Below, one piece after another: positions 1-5,887 of a stretch of 17,221 nucleotides of DNA. Location: contig DATIJC010000018.1 of the NCBI GenBank assembly GCA_035479015.1, positions 1 through 17,221 on the forward strand, read 5' to 3'. The notes under the pieces were generated by a model. It was not told where the DNA came from. It searched no databases and saw only the letters and a list, made by a program, of their open reading frames with translations. Source of the DNA: DATIJC01 sp035479015 (GTDB lineage: Bacteria > Patescibacteriota > Microgenomatia > UBA1400 > UBA12028). Made by a program: the position numbers and the translations under genes. Position 1 is the stretch's first letter, and each line of letters starts with the position of its first letter.

Positions 1-137
1 GTCGTAAGCATTAGTTGCCCACCCGATTTCTCACCAGCAAATAGCAGTGGAGTTTGATTTGCTCGCGCCAAATATGTGGCAGCCGTCCATCCGCTTGGTC
101 CCGACCCAATAATTATGACATTTTGTACTTCAGACAT
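1..137 (-). CDS. trxB: Thioredoxin reductase, N-terminal part (cut by window edge)
   Basis: The 45 visible residues form the start of a flavoprotein Rossmann fold. After a short beta strand (VIIIGSGPSGWTAA, about residues 7-20) comes YLARAN and then GEKSGGQLMLT, the arrangement of bacterial thioredoxin reductases, where GxGxxG binds the FAD ADP moiety and GGQL lies near the flavin. By family knowledge the enzyme passes electrons from NADPH through FAD and a redox-active CxxC to thioredoxin in the cytoplasm; the CxxC and NADPH domain lie outside the window. The ATG is preceded by an AGGA-type ribosome site and lies 7 bases after the stop of the 162-aa gene. trxA is two genes upstream on the same strand, so reductase and substrate are probably made from one transcript. 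The related ferredoxin/flavodoxin reductase-like proteins are the main alternative, but GGQL and the trxA neighbour favour TrxB. Confidence 0.9.
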   Translation of the reverse strand, partial: MSEVQNVIIIGSGPSGWTAATYLARANQTPLLFAGEKSGGQLMLT

Positions 138-144
138 AGCAATC

Positions 145-633
145 CTAACTTCTCACTTGAGAGACTAGTGGTTGTGTGGCCTTCATATCCCAAAGTCTCC
201 GTGCTGAATCTCGACATTCTTTTGCTCTTTCGCTCAGAACTCTACCTTGCTCCATTCGAGACTGTTGTCTCGCTGCGAATTCAGTTCGTTTTTTGATCAT
301 TTCATTTCCACCAGTGCTCGTTAAATTAATGTCAAACGATTCTGGAACACGTAACTTTGCACCACGTTGAACAAGCATTGTAGCCACATAATTCAAGTGA
401 TCTATTTTGTCGTCTAAATTAAATACACCAAATTCCACTTTTGCCAAATGCCTTTCTAATTTTACTGAAAAATCTGCTTCATCATTTGCCTTGTTTATAT
501 CCTCAAGCTCGTTTTTCCATTGCACGCTTAGAGCTGGTGCCACCTCTGTATGGCGTGGCGTTTCAACTGGCGCAGGTTGCGCCGTCTCAGCTGAAGTTGG
601 AGTAAGAGTTGGAGCTGTTTCAGTTGGTTCCAT
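145..633 (-). CDS. Unknown 162-aa protein between trxA and trxB
   Basis: I do not recognise this family. Residues 1-36 are rich in Thr, Pro, Ala and Glu and look disordered. Residues 37-162 are highly charged and probably mostly helical, with a candidate coiled coil near the C-terminus (about 110-150, rich in Arg, Glu and Gln). There is no signal peptide and no membrane segment, and I see no cysteine apart from one in the C-terminal part (KECRDSARR). The ATG has a good ribosome site (AGAAAGGA, 6-7 bases upstream). The gene sits 21 bases after trxA and 7 bases before trxB, so it is co-transcribed with the thioredoxin system. A role as a partner or substrate of thioredoxin is inference from position only. 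Confidence 0.8.
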   Translation of the reverse strand: MEPTETAPTLTPTSAETAQPAPVETPRHTEVAPALSVQWKNELEDINKANDEADFSVKLERHLAKVEFGVFNLDDKIDHLNYVATMLVQRGAKLRVPESFDINLTSTGGNEMIKKRTEFAARQQSRMEQGRVLSERAKECRDSARRLWDMKATQPLVSQVRS

Positions 634-654
634 ATTTTCCTTTCTTATATTTTA

Positions 655-981
655 TTATGCAATTGCTTGTGTGATACCCTCGACGTACTTTTGCTTCCCG
701 CCAAAGCCGACAATACGTGTGCCTTTTACTTCTTGACCACCCTTAAAGAACACAACTGTGGGTATGCTCATCACACCATATTGTCCAGAAAGCTCGGATT
801 GATCGACATCGACCTTTACGATGGTCAACTTGTCTTTATATTCCTCGGAAAGTTCTTCTAGAACTGGCTCGGCCATCTTGCACGGTCCACACCAAACAGC
901 AAAGAAGTCTACCATCACCGGTTTATCGGACTGCAATACCTGCGCTCCGAATTGATCATCAGTTATGTGTACGACTGCCAT
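655..981 (-). CDS. trxA: Thioredoxin
   Basis: This is a 108-residue single-domain thioredoxin of normal length. The active site WCGPC (C31, C34) follows the buried acid D25 in the usual strand, P39 matches the helix-kinking proline, and the cis-proline lies in SIPT (P74) before the FFKGG turn. It reduces protein disulphides in the cytoplasm and is recycled by thioredoxin reductase, whose gene is two ORFs downstream. I chose the ATG at 981 rather than the in-frame GTG nine bases upstream: AGGAAAGGTG lies six to seven bases before the ATG, while the GTG falls inside that ribosome site. The gene follows the CsoR/CstR-like repressor by 16 bases and has no separate promoter that I can see, so it is probably controlled by the operator at 1248-1266. 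Confidence 0.96.
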   Translation of the reverse strand: MAVVHITDDQFGAQVLQSDKPVMVDFFAVWCGPCKMAEPVLEELSEEYKDKLTIVKVDVDQSELSGQYGVMSIPTVVFFKGGQEVKGTRIVGFGGKQKYVEGITQAIA

Positions 982-997
982 ATAGAACACCTTTCCT

Positions 998-1240
998 TTA
1001 TGTTAATTCTAATAATGATTTCAAAATACGGTCAAAATCCTCTGGACTCTTGATGCGGGCGCATCTGCTTGCCTCCCCGGCCAAAATATCTTTGCCGACG
1101 GATGAAAGCGCGCTCCTGACTGCTGCAATTTGCTGCACGACATCAAGGCATGTCCTGCCTTCCTCATACATCGAGTAGAGCCCGTCGACCTGCCCCTTAA
1201 TCCGAGCCAACTTACTGCTCACTTGATCTGTTGTAGCCAT
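998..1240 (-). CDS. CsoR/RcnR-family repressor with Cys-Cys (CstR-like) sensor site
   Basis: The 80-residue all-helical protein matches the CsoR/RcnR/FrmR family: ARIKGQVDGL (residues 12-21) and CLDVVQQIAAVRSAL (31-45) are the signature helices. Family members are small tetramers that release DNA when they bind a metal, formaldehyde or sulphur species. The sensing positions here are C31 and C60. The position four residues before C60, which is His in copper-sensing CsoR and in nickel-sensing RcnR, is Glu (E56). A Cys pair without that His resembles CstR, the persulphide sensor, so a thiol or sulphur signal is more likely than Cu(I); this is inference. The gene heads the repressor-trxA-unknown-trxB cluster and has a promoter with an embedded operator-like palindrome immediately upstream, suggesting autoregulation and control of the thioredoxin genes. 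A divergent copper or nickel sensor remains possible. Confidence 0.9.
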   Translation of the reverse strand: MATTDQVSSKLARIKGQVDGLYSMYEEGRTCLDVVQQIAAVRSALSSVGKDILAGEASRCARIKSPEDFDRILKSLLELT

Positions 1241-1245
1241 ATCGT

Positions 1246-1275
1246 AGGATACTCCCCCCTAGTATCTTATGTCAA
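1246..1275 (-). promoter_or_regulatory. Sigma70-type promoter of the repressor-trx operon
   Basis: On the minus strand there is a perfect -35 box TTGACA (1270-1275), an 18-base spacer, and TATCCT (1246-1251), four of six matches to the -10 consensus. Only five bases separate the -10 box from the ATG at 1240, so transcription should begin at or beside the start codon and the message would be leaderless. The promoter lies over the 3' end of the DUF192 gene. Confidence 0.65.
1248..1266 (-). promoter_or_regulatory. Putative CsoR/RcnR-type operator
   Basis: The palindrome has perfect 6-base arms (GATACT and AGTATC) around a 7-base G tract, giving TACT-A-G6-AGTA on the minus strand. This is the arrangement described for RcnR-class operators (TACT-G6-N-AGTA) read in the opposite sense. 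It fills the spacer between the -35 and -10 boxes of the repressor promoter, where bound protein would block RNA polymerase. It also overlaps the stop codon of the DUF192 gene. Confidence 0.75.
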
Positions 1276-1726
1276 CCCTATCACCCACCTGGATGTGACG
1301 CTTGGCCACTTCACCCGCATTCATTTCAAGCACATGTGTGACTGGACTTTTTGGAGAATACACGCGTAAGAACTGGTCGGCAATCCCCGGTTGTGCTGGA
1401 ACATTTACGGTCAAATCGACCACCCGCCCACTGTCTATCCAGACAAAATCTAGCGCAAAAAGCATGTCTTTCATCCAAAATGTGGCCATCTGTCTCTGAG
1501 GCAATACAAACAGCATTCCATCACTATCCAATTTATCCCTGTCTCCGAGACCCTTAGATAGCTGTTCTGAGGTGGAGACAACCTCAACACTCAAAGAGTT
1601 ACTTCCAATTGAAATTTTCTTTAGATTTGATTTGGTATTTGGTATTTGGAATTTGGAATTTTGAAAAAAAATAACCACGACCGCTATCAGCAATATAAGA
1701 ATGGTAATTTTTTTTACATCTACCAT
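1259..1726 (-). CDS. Membrane-anchored DUF192 protein
   Basis: The 155-residue protein has a single N-terminal hydrophobic segment (about residues 7-22) followed by an exported DUF192 domain. Recognisable family blocks are SKGLGDRDKLDSDGMLF, ATFWMKDMLFALDFVWID, then P-rich PAQPG, VTHVLEMNAGEVAK and a final GDRV. The biochemical function of DUF192 is not established to my knowledge. I chose the ATG at 1726, which has GGGAG eight bases upstream and overlaps the lgt stop by a few bases; a GTG at 1741 with AAAGG upstream is an alternative. Residues just after the anchor (FQNSKFQIPNTKSNLKK) are encoded by a heptanucleotide tandem repeat. The last codons overlap the operator of the next gene. Confidence 0.85.
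   Translation of the reverse strand: MVDVKKITILILLIAVVVIFFQNSKFQIPNTKSNLKKISIGSNSLSVEVVSTSEQLSKGLGDRDKLDSDGMLFVLPQRQMATFWMKDMLFALDFVWIDSGRVVDLTVNVPAQPGIADQFLRVYSPKSPVTHVLEMNAGEVAKRHIQVGDRVDIRY
1631..1663 (-). repeat. In-frame heptanucleotide tandem repeat in the DUF192 gene
   Basis: Read on the coding strand the tract is about four and a half units of CAAATTC/CAAATAC, one unit carrying an extra A. It encodes the linker between the membrane anchor and the DUF192 domain. A second tract of nearly the same unit occurs in the NAD(P)H-hydrate dehydratase gene at 14151-14185. Confidence 0.8.
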
Positions 1727-2505
1727 ATCTTTGACTCCCACGCGACACCTTTATGCGCATGACGCCTTATCCAGAACAATAAAATGCTAAAGAGCATGAC
1801 ACAAAGACTTATCCACTGTGCATACGAAAAGAAAAACAGAGCTCCAGTTGGCCGCGGGCTCTGGATCCGTAAGAATTCCAACCAAAACCGTACGCTCGCA
1901 TACCCATATAGATAGACTAGCGCGTACTGGCCTTTACCAAGAACCAGCAGCTTGTTACGGCTCAACCCGAGCAGAAGTATTCCTACACAGACCATCAACA
2001 CACTCTCATAGGCAAACAGAGGATGATATCCAACCCCATTGATTTTGATAGCCCAAGGAAGAGTCGTGGGCAATCCGTACAGTTCGCTGTTAATGTAATT
2101 GCCAAATCGTCCGATTGCTTGTGCGAATGGGGCTCCAAATGCTAATAAATCCAATAATGTAAAAAATGTTTTCGTAGGGGCGTGATTTATCACGCCCTTT
2201 TTGTGGGCATTAGAAAATGCAATCAATCCCAGTATTCCTCCTGCGAGAGCGCCAAAGATCCCCAGTCCGCCATTCCAAATCGCCAGATAATCAAGCAGTG
2301 GGTGCCCATTATAGAGTTGCCAATCAGTAGCCAAGTGATACACTCGCGCGCCGATTATTGCGGGAATGATGATCCAAATGAGAGCATCTTCTATCATTTT
2401 GGCAGGGAATTTCCACCGCGCTGCTTCATGTTGCGAAATCAGGATCCCAATGACGCAGCCTATTCCTATAAGTAGCCCATACGGATGAAAAAATGAAAAG
2501 CTCAT
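1720..2505 (-). CDS. lgt: Prolipoprotein diacylglyceryl transferase
   Basis: The 261-residue integral membrane protein has about seven hydrophobic segments. It carries the Lgt signature AIGRFGNYINSELYG (residues 130-144, with R133 as the conserved Arg of GRxGN), HPLFAYE (161-167) and VRFWLEFLR (205-213). The usual HGG region reads WNGGLGIFGALAGG (77-90). Lgt transfers the diacylglyceryl group of phosphatidylglycerol to the lipobox cysteine of prolipoproteins on the outer face of the cytoplasmic membrane. The ATG overlaps the stop of the 180-aa gene as ATGA, and the lgt stop overlaps the DUF192 start, indicating coupled translation. Residues 103-111 (KGVINHAPT) are encoded by a palindromic repeat and appear to be an extra loop before the LLDLLAFGAP helix. 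Confidence 0.95.
   Translation of the reverse strand: MSFSFFHPYGLLIGIGCVIGILISQHEAARWKFPAKMIEDALIWIIIPAIIGARVYHLATDWQLYNGHPLLDYLAIWNGGLGIFGALAGGILGLIAFSNAHKKGVINHAPTKTFFTLLDLLAFGAPFAQAIGRFGNYINSELYGLPTTLPWAIKINGVGYHPLFAYESVLMVCVGILLLGLSRNKLLVLGKGQYALVYLYGYASVRFWLEFLRIQSPRPTGALFFFSYAQWISLCVMLFSILLFWIRRHAHKGVAWESKIW
2174..2200. repeat. Palindromic repeat embedded in lgt coding sequence
   Basis: On the plus strand GGGCGTGAT (2178-2186) pairs with ATCACGCCC (2189-2197), preceded by GTAG and followed by a run of T. The shape resembles dispersed palindromes normally found between genes, but here it is in frame inside lgt and encodes a loop. On the plus strand it also looks like an intrinsic terminator, though no plus-strand gene ends here. 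Confidence 0.7.
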
Positions 2506-3044
2506 ACCAGAACTGCAATAAGCGACAATACGCTAAACACTCCACACACCAGCCACACGAATATCACCAGTTCGCTGTCAGATAGGTTCACTGGAAACAG
2601 AGAGAACCACCGTGAGCGCAGTCCCGCCAAAGAAGTCTTCGATATATATAAATCTGTCACGAGAGAAAGCCCTAGACCGAGCACCACTCCACGACCCAAG
2701 AAACTCGACGTTGAAGAGATAACAAAAAATGCGGCCACAAAGTACGCGGCCAATGCCGGATAGGAGCGCAAAGGATTACGTGCTTGTACCTGTTTATAGG
2801 TACCCACTGTCTTCACTTCACTAACCGTCTGACTGATCACCTGCCGTACTTGTTCTTTAGAAACTGCTGGTATTTGCCCATTACTGCTGGGAAACAATAC
2901 ATCGATCAGCACGCTGCATATAAATCCTATGCCCACTCCAAGTGCAAAAAGTCCGGCAGAAATAAGATCACTACGCCGCAGAAAAATAAGCAGTGTGGAA
3001 ACAACAGTGAATAGAATCCAAACGGAGACTGACCGGAGTTTCAT
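2502..3044 (-). CDS. Unknown 180-aa membrane protein
   Basis: I do not recognise this family. Hydrophobic segments lie near residues 7-22, 29-50, 98-115, 118-136 and 158-179, suggesting four or five membrane passes. Between the second and third is a hydrophilic stretch (about 51-95) with QVRQVISQTVSEVKTV, probably helical. The gene ends in an ATGA overlap with lgt and begins 12 bases after the 92-aa gene, so it belongs to the same transcript. No strong ribosome site precedes the ATG. A role in envelope biology is suggested only by the membrane topology and the lgt and DUF192 neighbours. Confidence 0.8.
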   Translation of the reverse strand: MKLRSVSVWILFTVVSTLLIFLRRSDLISAGLFALGVGIGFICSVLIDVLFPSSNGQIPAVSKEQVRQVISQTVSEVKTVGTYKQVQARNPLRSYPALAAYFVAAFFVISSTSSFLGRGVVLGLGLSLVTDLYISKTSLAGLRSRWFSLFPVNLSDSELVIFVWLVCGVFSVLSLIAVLV

Positions 3045-3056
3045 ACATCTATACTA

Positions 3057-3335
3057 TCATTTCTTTGGTTTTAATTGTTTCACTTTCCACATGAAAAGCT
3101 TGCCGCGGCTTCTAGCATTGGCATCCAGTACAAATGTGCGGGCCTGTTCTAAAATTTGCCGCGGAACAGTTTTGGCCAGTTTTATGTATAGCGATTTGTG
3201 CGCCTCATCATCCAGTTCAATCGCCAATCTGTACCCGTAATCCTGAAATTCGCGCGAGATAAAACCACCTTTGTCATCCATCGAGTATTTTTTAAGTAAG
3301 TCCCCCAAAAGTTGAGGTTGAGTGGGAGTCTTCAT
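3057..3335 (-). CDS. Small conserved-looking protein, 92 aa, unknown function
   Basis: The protein is soluble and basic at its C-terminus (KVKQLKPKK). Its central part, FQDYGYRLAIELDDEAHKSLYIKLAK followed by PRQILEQARTFV, is typical of a small helical protein that I associate with CPR genomes, but I know of no assigned function. The start overlaps the MFS transporter stop as ATGA, and the 180-aa membrane gene follows 12 bases later, so it is translated as part of the long minus-strand operon. The ordered charge pattern and the exact overlap argue against a chance ORF. Confidence 0.8.
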   Translation of the reverse strand: MKTPTQPQLLGDLLKKYSMDDKGGFISREFQDYGYRLAIELDDEAHKSLYIKLAKTVPRQILEQARTFVLDANARSRGKLFMWKVKQLKPKK

Positions 3336-4540
3336 AGTCGTACCCGCGCCAATACGAGACTAACACAAATTCCGACGATCGATGCACCAAAGAAAAATGG
3401 CCATGGAACAGGAATAAAGAGAATGACAATCATTGCAATGATCCAAACAATTATTGAAAAGATACTGTAGGAGTACTCTCTGTAGGTGTGGAAAGTATAG
3501 ACATCACTAGCATGCTTCCCCATCGCAAACACAATGGCATCGAATGTGGGCAATGTCAGGGCTACGGCGATCTTATCTAGCACCTCTACGCTCAAAATAG
3601 ATCCAACTCCTTTGGCTGTAAACCGCAGTATCCAGGCAAAAACCATCAGTAGGCTGCCAAAAATAAATGGACGCATACTCCGCTTGTGATCGATATACCA
3701 GCCCACCAAGTAATCGACAATCAGCGAGATAAAAAAGGCCATCGAAACGATGAATCCCATGCGGTCAATCGATTTTAAATTAAGAAAAATGTAGATGAAC
3801 CAGATATCAATAAAAGACTCTTCGATATAGCGTCCCCAGGTAGCCAATGTAATCGTCCGGTTACCTGCGCTTTTTAGCCAATGTACGTATCCTTTAAAAC
3901 TTTGATCTCCAGACACCGCCGGTGACCGCATCATCAAGATTGGCAAAGTAGACGCTATGACAAACACAATACCCACACCAAAGGCGATGGAAAAGCTCGT
4001 ATTCAAAATGAGCAAACCTGAGAGCGCAGGCAGCAGACCATTGAGCAGTGTCAGAATAAATTGAAAGGCTCCGACATCTCTGCCCATATGTTTAAAATCT
4101 GCCTGGACAGAAAAGAGCGTGCGGAACGCTGGCCAATAAAATGCAATTTCAAGTCCAGAAAATACACCGACGAGAATAAGAAAGATGGGGTGTGTTTTAA
4201 ACATCACGGACGCAAAATACTGCCCAATGAGAGCAAGATTACCTATAACCACCATCCCGGAAACTCCAATATGTTTGCCAAGCCGTGCGACTGGAAAAGA
4301 GAGAAAAAGCGTGACGATCCGTAAAACAATGACATAGATTGCGATACTTAATAAGCCCCGCTGCAGCGACGTAAGCATCGGCAAGAAAGTCCATTGACTG
4401 GCAATTGAAAACAGATATACAGACGAAAAAATGCCAATGATAGATAATGCGCTGGTGCGCAGGATTGTTGCCCAGAACAGGCTGGAGAGTTGCTTTTGAA
4501 AAAAGAAAAAATGATGTCGATGTGGACTGCCGTTGGCCAT
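3332..4540 (-). CDS. Major facilitator superfamily transporter
   Basis: The 402-residue protein is hydrophobic throughout, with about twelve predicted membrane helices and a short His/Phe-rich N-terminus. A charged loop after the second helix pair (ARLGKHIG) fits the GxLaDrxGrk position of MFS proteins, and another charged turn (YIDHKRSM) occurs at the equivalent place in the second half. The substrate cannot be read from the sequence. I chose the ATG at 4540, one base after the pth stop, over the longer reading from 4582, which begins at TTG inside pth. Its end overlaps the 92-aa gene as ATGA. Homologues near pth or lgt in related genomes would help define its role. Confidence 0.85.
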   Translation of the reverse strand: MANGSPHRHHFFFFQKQLSSLFWATILRTSALSIIGIFSSVYLFSIASQWTFLPMLTSLQRGLLSIAIYVIVLRIVTLFLSFPVARLGKHIGVSGMVVIGNLALIGQYFASVMFKTHPIFLILVGVFSGLEIAFYWPAFRTLFSVQADFKHMGRDVGAFQFILTLLNGLLPALSGLLILNTSFSIAFGVGIVFVIASTLPILMMRSPAVSGDQSFKGYVHWLKSAGNRTITLATWGRYIEESFIDIWFIYIFLNLKSIDRMGFIVSMAFFISLIVDYLVGWYIDHKRSMRPFIFGSLLMVFAWILRFTAKGVGSILSVEVLDKIAVALTLPTFDAIVFAMGKHASDVYTFHTYREYSYSIFSIIVWIIAMIVILFIPVPWPFFFGASIVGICVSLVLARVRL

Positions 4541-4541
4541 A

Positions 4542-5033
4542 TTACTCAAGTTTATCTTGGAGCAAAGTAGTAATGGCGTCAATGACCTTGTCTATCAAAA
4601 TGCGCTCGTCATCTCTAAATCCTTGGAGTACATAATCTTCCGGCGAGACACTTCGGTCACCATTCCTCCCATCTGTGCCAATGCGGATACTCCAAAATTG
4701 ATCTGTACCCAAATTTTCGATGATTGAATTCACGCCATTGTGAATCTTTGGTACAGAGCCAAACACCAGTTTGTATTTCCCGACTGGAATATCTAAATCG
4801 TCATAGATAACAAATAGGTTTGAGAAATTTTTCTCAGCAAGTGCTTTGTAATCGTATTTTTTTAGTCCTGCCTTTACCGCTTTACCTGACTCATTCATAA
4901 AGGTATCCGGTTTTATGAGCACAGCATCATTCAATTTCAGAGCCTCGAGTTTATCAAGAACTTGAAACCCCACATTATGTCTAGTGTGTTTATACTTATC
5001 TCCCGGATTTCCGAGCCCTACAATGATGTTCAT
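4542..5033 (-). CDS. pth: Peptidyl-tRNA hydrolase, shortened form
   Basis: Pth releases peptides from prematurely dissociated peptidyl-tRNA. The protein carries VGLGNPGDKYKHTRHNVGF (residues 5-23, with N9 and the catalytic H19), KPDTFMNESG (41-50), YDDLDIPVG (77-85, with D79 as the aspartate partner of the His), HNGVNSI (98-104, with N99) and SIRIG. At 163 residues it is about 25-30 shorter than typical bacterial Pth. Most of the loss lies between HNVGF and KPDTFMN, where the usual strand pair is missing. The GGHNG motif reads PKIHNG. It overlaps the hydrolase stop as ATGA and is followed one base later by the MFS gene. All catalytic residues are present, so it is probably active. Confidence 0.95.
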   Translation of the reverse strand: MNIIVGLGNPGDKYKHTRHNVGFQVLDKLEALKLNDAVLIKPDTFMNESGKAVKAGLKKYDYKALAEKNFSNLFVIYDDLDIPVGKYKLVFGSVPKIHNGVNSIIENLGTDQFWSIRIGTDGRNGDRSVSPEDYVLQGFRDDERILIDKVIDAITTLLQDKLE

Positions 5034-5875
5034 ATTTTTTCTATTATGCTCGCAATAATTTTTGCAAGATACTCTGCATTATTTACTGGGACAGCATGAC
5101 CGGCACCTGGAATAACTATAAAATCCTTTGCTCCAATACCTCTTTGGAAAAGCTCCATCTGATGAGAGGAGAAATATAAATCCCTTTCGCCTGCTATTAC
5201 ATAGGTTTCAACTGGCAAAGAAGAAGTAGCGCCTTTTTGCACAGATCGCCCGAAAACAAGCGTCTCAAGTGCTACATAGAAAGGCAAGCCTACGGATTGT
5301 AAATCCGACCAAATTCTCCCCAAATGGAAATCTCCAGTTCCTATAAAGCGCGTGTGATGTTCTCGTGTTCTAATGAGGAAAAATTTCCATGGTAAGTGCA
5401 GTGCTAGCCTTGCTATTATAGTCGGAAGTTTCAATCCTCTCGAGCGCGAAGGAGCTGAAATGAGTATTATTTTTTTTACTTGTGGATGAAGAAAGGAATT
5501 GGTGTATTGCTGGACAGCAAATGAACCTAGAGAATGGCCAATGAGAACGATCTCTTCTATCTTTTTCTCCTTAAGAATCAAGTCTATTACAGCGGAAAGG
5601 TCTTTTGCCTGCGTAACAAAAATATGATCATGCGTAGGAATACTGCGAGTTGACCTACCATGACCACGGAGATCATACGTGCACACAAGATATTTTGTGG
5701 TATGAAGCCGTGACAGTAAATGCTCGATTGTAAACTCCCATGCAACCTGATCTCCACCAAGTCCATGAACAAAAACTATAGCTACGGTGCTTGCCTCATT
5801 GTAAAACCGAAGACGCACCGACAGTTTCTCCCCGTCAAAGCTCTTCACTGTATAATCTTTGGTGTGCATACGCAT
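5030..5875 (-). CDS. Alpha/beta hydrolase
   Basis: The 281-residue protein has the complete alpha/beta-hydrolase set: oxyanion-hole HGLGG (37-41), YDLRGHGRS (67-75), nucleophile elbow GHSLGS with S115, acid D232 in AGERDLY and H260 in GAGHAVP. The length and the cap region (about 145-215) fit esterase, lipase or haloperoxidase-like members; the substrate is not determined. No signal peptide is present, so it is cytoplasmic. It is the first gene of the long minus-strand operon, divergent from the glycosyltransferase, and its stop overlaps pth as ATGA. TAGAAT (5880-5885) lies four bases before the first ATG, so the message may be leaderless, starting at the first or third codon (both ATG). Confidence 0.9.
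   Translation of the reverse strand: MRMHTKDYTVKSFDGEKLSVRLRFYNEASTVAIVFVHGLGGDQVAWEFTIEHLLSRLHTTKYLVCTYDLRGHGRSTRSIPTHDHIFVTQAKDLSAVIDLILKEKKIEEIVLIGHSLGSFAVQQYTNSFLHPQVKKIILISAPSRSRGLKLPTIIARLALHLPWKFFLIRTREHHTRFIGTGDFHLGRIWSDLQSVGLPFYVALETLVFGRSVQKGATSSLPVETYVIAGERDLYFSSHQMELFQRGIGAKDFIVIPGAGHAVPVNNAEYLAKIIASIIEKI
5851..5856 (+). promoter_or_regulatory. Candidate -10 box for the glycosyltransferase pair
   Basis: A perfect TATAAT lies 31 bases before the ATG at 5888, inside the N-terminal codons of the divergent hydrolase. I see no good -35 box at 16-18 bases upstream, so support is moderate. Confidence 0.4.
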
Positions 5876-5879
5876 ATGT

Positions 5880-5885
5880 ATTCTA
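5880..5885 (-). promoter_or_regulatory. Candidate -10 box for the alpha/beta hydrolase operon
   Basis: TAGAAT on the minus strand matches the -10 consensus at five of six bases and ends four bases before the hydrolase ATG. The -35 region is an A/T tract without a recognisable hexamer. Confidence 0.35.
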
Positions 5886-5887
5886 CT

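Noticed and set aside
407..736. Plus-strand 109-codon reading frame
   Set aside because: It lies antisense to the 162-aa gene and trxA; its Ser/Ala/Val-rich product is a mirror of the Thr/Pro-rich region and shows no family motif.
2178..2205. Intrinsic terminator on the plus strand
   Set aside because: The hairpin and T run look right, but no plus-strand gene ends here and the sequence is in frame within lgt, so a repeat insertion is the better reading.
2786..2803. Palindrome GTACCT-N6-AGGTAC, considered as a second regulator operator
   Set aside because: It lies in the middle of the 180-aa gene, lacks the G tract of the 1248-1266 site, and is not near a promoter.
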